From Phaeodactylum tricornutum CCAP 1055/1 (lineage: Eukaryota > Bacillariophyta > Bacillariophyceae > Surirellales > Neidiaceae): a stretch of 64,000 nt of DNA. Positions 41,545 to 50,782 of this stretch are shown piece after piece. The stretch covers positions 62,001 through 126,000 of the forward strand of contig NC_011672.1 in the NCBI RefSeq assembly GCF_000150955.2, read 5' to 3'. The number at the start of each line of letters is the position of its first letter. Positions within the stretch are counted from its first letter, which is position 1. Under the pieces are notes generated by a model. It searched no databases. It was not told the origin of the DNA and worked only from the letters and a program-made list of their open reading frames with translations. Both the position numbers and the translations under genes were made by a program.

Positions 41545-42375
41545 ATGTCCATCATGTTTGACTCTCCCCTCTGCGTACGACTCGCCGTACTGCTTTCGGT
41601 GTGTTTGATCCATCCTCACGGAGCCTTCCAGCCTAGTCTACTCCCACGACGACTGCATCAATCCAGAACGCTTCCTCCAACGACACTTCCGCCAGCGGGG
41701 TTACGTATCCGTTCGCGAACACATCCATCTTGCTCCCTCAATGCTGCGGAAAAGTACGACAAGGCGTCACCTTCCGGGACGGCCGACTTTGAGTTCCAAG
41801 AAATGCGGGTCCAGTTGGACGCGCTCCAGAAACAGAATTTGGTATCACGGAATATGGATCCGCGCGCCCGCGCCGAACTCGAACATTACGTCCGTCAGGT
41901 AGCCCTGTACCGACCATCTCCCGTGGAAGTACGTGATATTGGCCGGGCACTACCCCAGACGCGGTGGAAACTGGTCTTCGCCACCGACACGGCTACCCTG
42001 GGGGATCTACCGGCCGATGCCACCGTACTCTTGAACTTTGTGGATCACGAACGCGTGGACTACATACTGCAGTTTAGTGAGAAAACGTTCGGACTGAACA
42101 ATCTCAAGGCCAAGAGTACCTACACGGTCAATCCCGGACCTGGTGGAGATGAAGGTGTCGTGACCTTGGTCTACGACAAGATTACCACGGATGCCTTTGG
42201 TATGAAAGACATGGGTGTCGGATTGTTTGGAATGCTCCAAGGCCGGGCCAACTACATCGTCTCGGCATACTTCGACGGGACCTTTTGGGTAGAACGGGGA
42301 CGGGGACGGGGACGTGTGGAAGGAACCGACTACTTGAGTGTCTATGTTCGACAACCGGACGAGGATCCGTGGTGA
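41545..42375 (+). CDS. Plastid fibrillin / PAP (plastid lipid-associated protein)
   Basis: Predicted 276 aa from the ATG at 41545; the frame is open upstream, but this start gives a proper leader. The leader is a signal peptide (VRLAVLLSVCLIHPHGAFQPS) with a GA-F cleavage site, the diatom plastid presequence. The mature part has the fibrillin/PAP pattern: a helical start, then LPQTRWKLVFATDTAT, a beta-rich middle (VDYILQFSEKTFGLNNLKAKSTYTV, broken here only for description) and a closing strand YFDGTFWVERGRGRGR before TDYLSVYVRQ. Fibrillins are lipocalin-like proteins of plastoglobules, thylakoids or stroma that bind lipids or quinones. A short RGRGRGRG repeat near the end comes from a GGGGAC tandem at 42295-42315 and may be a recent slippage. 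It converges with the next gene. Confidence 0.8.
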   Translation: MSIMFDSPLCVRLAVLLSVCLIHPHGAFQPSLLPRRLHQSRTLPPTTLPPAGLRIRSRTHPSCSLNAAEKYDKASPSGTADFEFQEMRVQLDALQKQNLVSRNMDPRARAELEHYVRQVALYRPSPVEVRDIGRALPQTRWKLVFATDTATLGDLPADATVLLNFVDHERVDYILQFSEKTFGLNNLKAKSTYTVNPGPGGDEGVVTLVYDKITTDAFGMKDMGVGLFGMLQGRANYIVSAYFDGTFWVERGRGRGRVEGTDYLSVYVRQPDEDPW

Positions 42376-42541
42376 AACAAGCCATCCCGCACAAGTCAAT
42401 CGAACACTGGACCAGTCCAGGTTGCGACCCCGCCCCAACATTGACCGCACAAAGCGAAATATTTAAACATACATATAAGAAAGCGTACATGCATAGGTGA
42501 TGATTTAATAAGGAATGTGGGTAAGGTAAAAAGGAAAGTGT
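42376..42541. other. Convergent 3' spacer
   Basis: 166 bases between stop codons; nothing recognised. Confidence 0.5.
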
Positions 42542-44563
42542 CTAAACCTTGACACTGGGTGGTTCTTGCGGGACGGCTCCCATACCGGACAGCACGGCAG
42601 CCATGTTGACTTTTTCGTCGCCCTCGGACGAAAACCCCGCCGCGCGTTTGGCCAGTGTATCCCCGTGCTCTTCTGGATCTGGATCTCGTACCGGTTCGGA
42701 CAACTCGTTTTTCTTTTCTTCGTCTTCTCGGTGTATTTGTCTTCGATACCGGATCTGTGTTGACGTGTGGTTGTCCAATTCGAAGGTCTTGGTCCGAGTA
42801 GGTGCGCCGGGTGTGTGCATACACGGTTGCATAAAGCCCGGAACGAGTCGACTCGTCTTGATGGTTGGGTTGGTCCGCGCCATTTTCAAAAGATAAAACT
42901 CGCGAGACTTGCGGTCTTCCGCAAAATTCGCCTTTACGGCGTCCGCGTCGGAAGCTCCCGAAGCCAGCGCTAAATCACGTGCCCAGGTGGTGTGCTTGAG
43001 GGCTACTGACCGTAGCTTTTCGCTATCCGGCTTCTTGTACAGAGTTTGCATATTCTGTTCCTCGAGCACCGCTCGAATGGCACTGCGTACGTTTTGCTGT
43101 CGCTCGCGTCCTTCGTCCATGGAAACGACGTGTTCCAGGCCTCGTCGGGAGTGACCAAACTTGTGCCACCACTTGTCACGCTGTTCTGAAATTGTATCTC
43201 CAGCGTCAGACGCTGGGTCTTGCTTTTTACGCTCCTCGTGCGACATTACAGAAGTCGAATGCGACGTAGCCTGTCCACGACCACTCGGATGAAATGTTGG
43301 TTTGACCTCGTCCGAGGTCAACCATATTTCGCTGCCGCCTTCGACCATGGCGCGTGTAATGATCCGACCGGTCTTTCGGAAGTCATCGTAATCGTGACGC
43401 TGCCACCACACGTCGGCCTTTTCTTGTGCACTCATGTCGTTTTTGGATTTGACCGTCACGACGCGCGCCATGGGCGCAAAGGCCACGTGGAGATTATGGC
43501 GCGGACCGCTGGGCTTTTCGTACGCCGTCGGAAAGAGCGACCGACGAGAAACGGTGCTGGCTACACTGGATGCACCAGGGTCTTCGCTGTTTTTCCCCGA
43601 CGACTGGCTGGTGCCGGGATGTTTCACGTTGGTGAGGGAAGTAATGTTCTTCAAAATCCCCTTGAGTGGATTCGTCGACCCATCTTCCATGCCGGAATTC
43701 AGCGGCGATTGATCGTAGGTTGATATCCCGTTCAACAAACCCTTACCGTTACGTGGGTTGATGGTAGTACCGGTGGGTCCGGTTCCCGGGGTATGGTTCG
43801 GACCGGTGGCGGATCCGTTGGGAGTATCGGGTTGCCCCAGTCTCAGTCTCGCCAGGACGGCCTGTCGTTCGCGTTGTGAGAGTTTCTCACCAAAAACGTC
43901 GCTGCCACTGGACATTTCGTCGTCGTCACCTGGTGGTCGGGCAGGGTCCGTAGTGGGACTATTGGCATTGGCGGCGTCCAAATGGTTGGCATTGGAAGAA
44001 TACTGGTGTTCGCCAAAGGCGGGTCCGTGCGCCACCGCGTGCTGGTGAAAGAAAAAGGGAAAGAGGCAACCCAACCAATTGGGTTTCTGACGAGCCTCCG
44101 CCAAGAACATGGTAGGCGCGTAGGGATCGTGGTAGACGGAATCGGATTGGTGCGAATATGAGGGATCGTCGTGGTAGACACGGTAGTCGGCATAATCCGC
44201 GGCAAAGCCCGAGTACTGCGCGGACGAGGCCGGCGGAAGAGCTACCGCGGACGTGCCGTTGGTTTCTTTCTCGTCCGCTTGTTGTGGATTGGCAATGGCC
44301 GTGGCAGGAGCGGTGGTAGTGCTGGTATTCGTTTCATCGCGTCCGACACTTGCATCGGACGCGTTGAGCGGCAACGAGGCGTGTTCGACGCTCGAGTGGG
44401 TGTTGGCGTCCGCTCCGGACTTTTGGAACAAGAGCCGCTCGTGCGTGGGAATTGTTCCGTCAATCACATCCTTCCCTGATTCCGTCGACGATCCAGTCTC
44501 CGGTTCCCGGGCCAAGGAAGCCAAATCTTGGATCGAGTCTTTGGCTAACAATCCCAACGGCAT
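42542..44563 (-). CDS. Unknown protein, member 1 of a three-gene local family
   Basis: Predicted 673 aa from the ATG at 44563; the upstream in-frame start is a GTG. No signal peptide. The N-terminal ~350 residues are Ser/Thr/Asn/Pro-rich and look disordered. A conserved part starts near 360: HVAFAPMARVVTVKSKNDMS, then SAQEKADVWWQRHDYDDFRK, and further on SRRGLEHVVSMDEGRERQQN, AIRAVLEEQNMQ, and WARDLALASGASDADAVKAN. The same order (a V-x-F strand, an E-E/Q-K helix with aromatic residue, then RGLE...R...A-hydrophobic...Q...A...G.AD) appears in the genes at 46424 and 49411. I know no function for this domain; proteins of this look are common in diatoms as hypotheticals. The C-terminus has an acidic Lys/Glu stretch (REDEEKKNELSEPV). 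Confidence 0.75.
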   Translation of the reverse strand: MPLGLLAKDSIQDLASLAREPETGSSTESGKDVIDGTIPTHERLLFQKSGADANTHSSVEHASLPLNASDASVGRDETNTSTTTAPATAIANPQQADEKETNGTSAVALPPASSAQYSGFAADYADYRVYHDDPSYSHQSDSVYHDPYAPTMFLAEARQKPNWLGCLFPFFFHQHAVAHGPAFGEHQYSSNANHLDAANANSPTTDPARPPGDDDEMSSGSDVFGEKLSQRERQAVLARLRLGQPDTPNGSATGPNHTPGTGPTGTTINPRNGKGLLNGISTYDQSPLNSGMEDGSTNPLKGILKNITSLTNVKHPGTSQSSGKNSEDPGASSVASTVSRRSLFPTAYEKPSGPRHNLHVAFAPMARVVTVKSKNDMSAQEKADVWWQRHDYDDFRKTGRIITRAMVEGGSEIWLTSDEVKPTFHPSGRGQATSHSTSVMSHEERKKQDPASDAGDTISEQRDKWWHKFGHSRRGLEHVVSMDEGRERQQNVRSAIRAVLEEQNMQTLYKKPDSEKLRSVALKHTTWARDLALASGASDADAVKANFAEDRKSREFYLLKMARTNPTIKTSRLVPGFMQPCMHTPGAPTRTKTFELDNHTSTQIRYRRQIHREDEEKKNELSEPVRDPDPEEHGDTLAKRAAGFSSEGDEKVNMAAVLSGMGAVPQEPPSVKV

Positions 44564-46423
44564 GATTTTATGGGTGGTGGTGTTGCTAATGGAAAGCAGT
44601 CGTCGGATGGGGTCAGTCAGTCGGTCGAGGGAGACTGCTATTGATAAGTCTCGTCTCGTCCACTCCACCTTTCCAAACTAACTCTTGTACTCGACACTCC
44701 CAAAACAACAGTGAGTCGCGAGCGACGTTCGATGGAAGGGGAATGTGGAGGAAACAGCGGCGGATTCGTTCCCGTCTCCCCAAAAGTCTGTGTGTTTGTG
44801 GTACCGAACACACACACACACACACCTTCAAGACAAGCACGCACGTTAGGGGTCGTACGCACCCCCAACTAAAGTCACTCTAGTAGGCAGTCGACGGGAC
44901 TACAGGGTGCCGCGTTGTTGTTGTTGTTGGCGTTGGACCCGTTGCGTTTGGAGGAACACAACCAGCACTGCAGGTTTCGTAGCGAGGGTGATACGTTCCG
45001 GATTCGCACGGGACGCGGGACGTACAAAGTCGAATTCGCGGACCTTCCACAACGAGAATCCGTGGCGGGATCTACAATCCTATTCCGGCACTGTCGAACA
45101 CACGTGCGATTGTTCAACCTTTGTTGCTACTTTGCAATACTGACTGGACTGTCTCGTTACGGCAGTTCGTTAAGTGAACGGGTACCTTTGGGTGTGAATT
45201 GTTGTTGCGGCTGCAACTGCCGGTTACTTCGGGACTTTCCGGAGTGAAAGGGGGGAACGTACCCGTCACACCCCTTCGCCGCGGTCTACGGGGACCGTGC
45301 CAGGGTAGGTAAGTTTGGGGGACGGACATTCCAGTCCCCCCGGTACACACAGCACACGCGCAGCGTTGGGCACTCTCTCCCCAACGCCACCAGCTAAGTA
45401 CTACTTTGCTACGTGCACGTGTAGCAAGCAACATTCTCGTACTTACAGTTACTCACGCACGTGTGTAAAGAGATACGGGTAAGTTCCGTGGTTAGAGTTT
45501 CGATTTTGCTCCGTACCAGGCAAGGACGCCCACGGTACCCAGCATTCTCGAAGCCTCCGTAGATACTCTGCGCGTTCTCGCGCGCGATTCGTACGTGGAG
45601 TCTGTTTGAATCAATAATTGTATGTCTGTCGATAGTCCCAAACTTCGCTTCCCTCTCGATACTCCAATACAGAACAATCCAGCATCTCACAAGCAATCAT
45701 GAACTCTAGTCTTTCCGTTAGAGATTTACCATACTGTTAGGAAAGGCAATCATTTTACAGTCATGTAACTGTAAATTGTTTGGGTGGATACCATCTCCGA
45801 CGCCGAATCCCAATCTTCTCCTAGACATGGTAGAATATTGGTCTCATAGTTCAACCGGAAATGCGCTTCGGACCGCCCAACCGCCCCCACTGGTTTCTTT
45901 CAAACTTGTGTTGGAAACGATGGACTTTTCTCTAGAGTACCCTGTGACTGTGAATTGGCGGAACGGGACGGGACTGTCCAAACTCGGTAGTTCCTCCGTC
46001 CGTCCCTCTACCTTCCCCGGTACCCGGAGCGGCAATCCTACTGCCCGCACTCTAGCTAGGTAGTTGGTGCTGTACGTGCCGTGTGCCGCCCACACCCACA
46101 CACGCACACACGCAGTCAACTATGGTCCTGTACGGTAGGAGCAAGGTATATCCCATTCAACCTTTGATGGGAACACCTTGTGATGACAGGACTTGCTCGC
46201 AATCACGTCCACACACTAATCACTGTCGAAGAATTGGCAACGTTTACTAGACGAAAAAAATGATCTCGAACAACCATCTATTGGTGGCAGTTTCCCTGCC
46301 GGAAAATGGATAAATACAGACGTACCTACATAGGTTACGCAAGCTAGTGAACTATATTTTACAAGAGAGACAACGGAACGAAAGGAAATTCCGGTCGGAA
46401 AACAGCCCAGCCTCTTGGGAAGT
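44564..46423. other. Intergenic region, no gene recognised
   Basis: 1.86 kb. It holds a CA microsatellite (44809-44825), a GTT run (~44915-44931), a small open frame at 44915-45247 without known motif, and a near-palindromic double ACTGT motif, ttacagt...actgtaa, at 45756-45775 plus single copies near 45442 and 45944. The double motif may mark an unannotated promoter. Confidence 0.4.
44809..44825. repeat. CA dinucleotide microsatellite
   Basis: About eight CA units. Confidence 0.85.
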
Positions 46424-47188
46424 CTAGGCGACTCGCGAAACGCGAGGCTCGGTGGCAGGAACTTTGGGCTCTCGTTGTTTTCGACCAAAACCAAAGCGCC
46501 TTAAACGGCTTCCAGAGCGTCGGTCACCGTGACAACTATCTTTCAATTCATCCCCACCAGTTATTGTCACATCCACCGACTGATCGTCCCACGAAAGACT
46601 TCGTTTCGAGACATTATCTTCTTCGCTTTGCATGGTCAGAAATGTGATCGCGGTGGCTAACGAGCCGTCGTCGGAACCCTTCAGTGTAGCAGCGACTGCA
46701 TACGAGTCCGCCTTACCCATCATCCGTGCGAAATGTCGCGACGTTTTCGTAGCTTTGTACGATACTTTCCGTAACGCCTCGCCGCTCACCTGCCCTTTGT
46801 TGCACAGCATGTCATCCTGCGCGCGCAATACCGCCATTACGGCGTTAAATTGTTCCCGCTGTCGAATTTCCCCGTGTTCCTTATTTGCCCACCGTTCCAG
46901 ACCTCTCCGGCTGTGACCGCTAGCCGCCCACAGGTTTAAAGAGTCCTGCGCTTCCTTGCTCTTTTCCTGAAACACTGCACGAAGTGTTTTGCTGTAGCCG
47001 AGTCGCTCACTCTCTTTACTAACGACCTTGGCGGCCGATCTACTCATGTGGTAGTCCCCTCTCGAAAAGTACAGGTTCTCTTGCTCCTCCTTGCTAAAAT
47101 CTTCCCGGTGTGGTACCGTGCAAAGCAGTATTGACAAGGGACCATGCTGATCATCGTCCGGGAAACGGACGCGCTTCGAAGCTTGCAT
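46424..47188 (-). CDS. Unknown protein, member 2 of the local family
   Basis: Predicted 254 aa, ATG at 47188. It starts almost directly with the conserved part: RVRFPDDDQHG, then FSKEEQENLYFSRGDYHMSR, SLNLWAASGHSRRGLERWAN, REQFNAVMAVLRAQDDM, and SRHFARMMGKADSYAVAATL. These align in order with the genes at 42542 (SRRGLEHVVS, AIRAVLEEQNMQ, GASDADAV) and 49411 (RGLEDRTVPH, AIRQVLQAQQA, GVADATAAM). The tail is basic (RSGSRLRRFGFGRKQREPK). No signal peptide or membrane segment. Function unknown; the helical, charged pattern suggests a protein-binding or regulatory module. Confidence 0.75.
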   Translation of the reverse strand: MQASKRVRFPDDDQHGPLSILLCTVPHREDFSKEEQENLYFSRGDYHMSRSAAKVVSKESERLGYSKTLRAVFQEKSKEAQDSLNLWAASGHSRRGLERWANKEHGEIRQREQFNAVMAVLRAQDDMLCNKGQVSGEALRKVSYKATKTSRHFARMMGKADSYAVAATLKGSDDGSLATAITFLTMQSEEDNVSKRSLSWDDQSVDVTITGGDELKDSCHGDRRSGSRLRRFGFGRKQREPKVPATEPRVSRVA

Positions 47189-49410
47189 CGCAAAGAGAAG
47201 CTAGTACATACGCAGATCAATGGTCCCGTCGAATCGTTTGGCGACGAGTACGGGAAGGGTGTGCTTTGTTCCTACTGTGTGGACAGCCGGTGGTGGACGT
47301 CTATGTTCGCCTTCCGTTAGGTAGCAGCTTGATCACACGGCGCTTGCGTTTGCGAAGGCTCGTAAAATGTCGTACGGCGTGGAGTAGACGGAATGCAGTT
47401 TCTGGTCAAAGTGTCCGATTGCCAATATCTTTCACCAATGGGTTTCTAATGACTATAGAATCCAATGAGACATACGCATTTTTAGATCCTCGTGGACTTC
47501 GAAGATTCACTCTACCAATGTCACAAAACTTGATTCAAACATATTGGGACCTATTTAGCAGATGGATGACCTTGACATTTTGAAATCGATGCCTGAGAAA
47601 ATCTATCTGTTTAAGTACCAAGACTTATTATATGTATTTGATGAGACTTCTCCGTAGCATTGTATCGTCATCAGAAGTAGTTGCAGGGCCGGTACAAGTT
47701 CCATTTCCAAATGACTGAGACATCTTAGAATCCTTTTTGAACTATATATACAGCATAATTAAATAGGACTGGTATTTCTCTCACCAGCTGTGTGCCAGCC
47801 ACTCGAGACATTTGTCATCATTGCAAACGCAGCCCAGATCATTTTTTCTCATGATGTTGGCATGATGCAGAAAAAATGTTGACATGGTATAGAAAGGAGA
47901 GCTCCACTCTAGTAGAACGAGACTTGATGGGATGCAAGTGATCAGCAATGATGAACCAATGAAGTATGAGAAGATATCTTGTAGTTTTGCTCGCTATGGT
48001 TGAACCGCATCTTTTTTAGATCTTGAGTAGCCTGGGAAACTGGCAACTTACTTTTCAGTTACGCAATTAACGCTGTACTTTGTATTTTAGCTAGCTCTCT
48101 ACTGCAGTAATCTATTGACTTGATGTCAAGAGTCATTGATTCCGTTGACTGTTCGGTTTTGTTGTTTCTCCTTTCTATGCATACGCGACGCATGATGGGA
48201 CTTCCTTGCTTGTGTGGCCCATATCCTATTCACATTGAAACCTTGTCTGCAGATCTCCTCGATAAGCCCTACCACCGCTGTGAAAAAGCAGATTGTGCGA
48301 ATCCGTAATCCCAAAACTTCTTTTATTCCTAGTCCTACCACACTACAGCCATATATTTCGTGCATGATCCTTTTGGAAATAAAACAAAGTCAACAAATAG
48401 TCACTGTATGCACTTTGGCATGACATTGCTTTCCCATGGTGTAGTTCCAAAAGCTAGCCTACAAAATGAACTAGAATGCGAGAAGCAAACTCTAAGTATG
48501 CCTGTAGAGGCAAAGAAAAGTCCACCTGGACAAAATGCCGCAAAAGATAAGCTGCAGCTTATGACTCTGTGGTATAACTTGTCAAAATAATAACCTTTTT
48601 ACAGTTAATGGGAGAACATGAAATAGCCTTTCGCTATCAAACAAATCCCAGACAATGTCGTATGGGACACTACTATTAGGAAAATTTGCGTGGAGGCAGC
48701 ACTCAGTTCTCGTGACGATTGCGTTGACAGCGAGCGCGGCCAAATACTTTTCACATATTGCTTGGGTAGAATTCCGTTGTGAGAGTCATTTTCTCGCTTG
48801 AAGTAAAATGAGTGGTTGCGGCATCACTAGCTTAGTAATAGTACGAAATAGGGCTCCGCTTCGAAAAGATTTCTGACTTTTCAGATGAGCTTGGAATGCT
48901 TCCAAGGCCCTCTTTATGCCACGCGTTTCTGTTCGTGCAGAATCGGACGTACTGAATCAGCAGCGCATTGGTTTCCTCAACCTTCTTGGAGGTTCGTTTC
49001 TTGAACATCAACATCCTCGAACTTGCGTCATTACCATGGCCCCCATCAGTCTCAATATGCACGTTTTAATATTTTTATCAAAATTAAGAAAACGACAAAG
49101 GAAACGGTTTTGAATCTTCAACTCTTCCTTCTGAGTTCCGCGCATTCGTCAGTATCGTTTCCCCGGCAGCTGTGGACGTCAATCTGCTATTGCTTTCCTG
49201 TGTCATTCACAGGTTTCCATTGGCGGATTCGCGTTTGCATGCCAGCCGACAGAAAAACATCAAGTCTTACTTTAGGCAGATCCCACTGGAGACATGAGAA
49301 GCAAAGCGAACAACACCAAACACAATACCCGGTGAAGGAAGTCGAGGAGAAATCTCTTTCTCATTTCTGTAACACAGTACTAGCAGCAACACCAATTTTA
49401 TTTCCTCCAT
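47189..49410. other. Longest gene-poor AT-rich stretch near family members 2 and 3
   Basis: 2.2 kb. The open frame at 47110-47583 (plus strand) overlaps member 2 and has no motif. The rest is AT-rich with many stops in all frames. An ACTGT-type motif (ttttacagttaa) is at 48597-48608. No RNA gene or repeat was recognised. Confidence 0.4.
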
Positions 49411-50178
49411 ATGTGTTTTCAAACCGTTGGACTCGTGGGTAACAAGGACCAAGTTCCTTCACATTCCGACGTCTTTGCGGGGCGGAAGAGGAAGCTCCGA
49501 TTCGATGACCATACTGCGGAAGGTTGGTGTGACCGGAACTCCAAAAGGAGAGCATTTGAAAGCTCACCTTTGTCGGTGAACTTGACTGAAGAAGAGAAGG
49601 AGTCGCGATGGATTACAGCCGGAGAGAAGGAATGCATTCGTCAAAACGCGAACGCGGAAGCTCAGGAATGTCGAATTCAAGACAACCGACTTCGTCTTGG
49701 TGGTCAAGTTCAGTTTGCCTCGTCCACTATCTACTCCAGCGTGTACAATATTGTTCAAAATGCGAACTTGAAAGATTCAGACGACGTCTTTTCGGTGCTG
49801 AATCCAGAACTCTTGACGTTTCTAGCCTTTAGCGAAACGCGTGGTCTAGAGGACAGAACAGTTCCACATTTGGCGCTGGAAAGGAGGTTGATCCGTAACG
49901 ACGCGATTCGGCAAGTGCTACAAGCGCAACAGGCATGTAAGGGCGATACAGATCTTATTGGGAAAGTTGCTGCTTTTTGCTCACGACCGGCAAGGAAGTT
50001 CGCAGAAGCCCTAGGAGTCGCCGACGCTACCGCAGCCATGATGGAATATCATAGTAATAACCGCATCCTCACCAAGCCTGTGAAGGAAAAGAGTTGCAAC
50101 ACCGAAGCCGACTGTACTTCATTCGGGCGAGTACCGAAAGAAATGCATACACTGCTCGAGGTGAATCAGTCAGGTTGA
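49411..50178 (+). CDS. Unknown protein, member 3 of the local family
   Basis: Predicted 255 aa. After ~28 residues it shows RKRKLRFDDHTAEGW (the V/L-x-F-D-D strand also seen in member 2), LTEEEKESRWITAGEKECIR (the EEK helix), later ETRGLEDRTVPHLALERRLI, DAIRQVLQAQQAC, and ARKFAEALGVADATAAMMEY. These match members 1 and 2 in order and spacing, but on the opposite strand and with the SRR before GLE reduced to TRG. There is no leader peptide. Function unknown. The spread of the copies over 8 kb with both orientations points to duplication followed by strong divergence. Confidence 0.72.
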   Translation: MCFQTVGLVGNKDQVPSHSDVFAGRKRKLRFDDHTAEGWCDRNSKRRAFESSPLSVNLTEEEKESRWITAGEKECIRQNANAEAQECRIQDNRLRLGGQVQFASSTIYSSVYNIVQNANLKDSDDVFSVLNPELLTFLAFSETRGLEDRTVPHLALERRLIRNDAIRQVLQAQQACKGDTDLIGKVAAFCSRPARKFAEALGVADATAAMMEYHSNNRILTKPVKEKSCNTEADCTSFGRVPKEMHTLLEVNQSG

Positions 50179-50782
50179 GACTTGTCGCGGAAACGAAGAC
50201 CACGCATTGTAAATCATTATTATAGCAAATTAGAGCGTATTTCAATTCGTTATGGCAATAATCTCACAGCCAGTTTTATTTTAAATGCAATCGATAGGCT
50301 GTGGCTAATCACAAGGCGTTTCTAGTATTCGGGTCTGTCCCGTCCCTTTTTGGATGTGTTTGCGGCTTTGCTTTATTGGGGACACAGATTGGTCTTTGTT
50401 CTTGCCGTAGGCGCCAACGTATTGACTTTGGATGACCGCCACTTGAAGCCAGATGACGGAGAAGCCCAAGGCCCTCCGTGTCAGACTGCGTCACGATTGG
50501 AACGGACGAAAGAAAACCAATGGAAGAAAATCTGAAATTTTCACAGTCAAAACAACGTGTTCGAGAGAGATATTTCTGTTCGTTTATGGGAAACCAAGAA
50601 GTATGTGGAAGTCATGCATCGACATCTCAGTTTTCTCTGCAGGAAAACAGCCCTTATAGTAGTTGGACCAAAATGGAAGCTTGGAGACGGGCCCAATGCT
50701 GTGCCGCATAGAACGTTCACAGTAAATCGGAATACAAAAAGAATAGAATCAGATCTCTTCTACAAAAATTAACAGTCACTAT
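50179..50782. other. Convergent intergenic stretch
   Basis: 604 bases between family member 3 and the PHYLLO-type gene. ACTGT-type motifs occur at about 50714-50723 and 50771-50780, the latter just past the PHYLLO stop codon. No gene recognised. Confidence 0.4.

Noticed and set aside
44915-45247. 110-codon open frame in the spacer between family members 1 and 2
   Set aside because: No recognisable motif, begins in a GTT repeat, and short frames of this size are common by chance here.
47110-47583. 157-codon plus-strand open frame overlapping family member 2
   Set aside because: Overlaps a supported gene on the other strand and has no motif.
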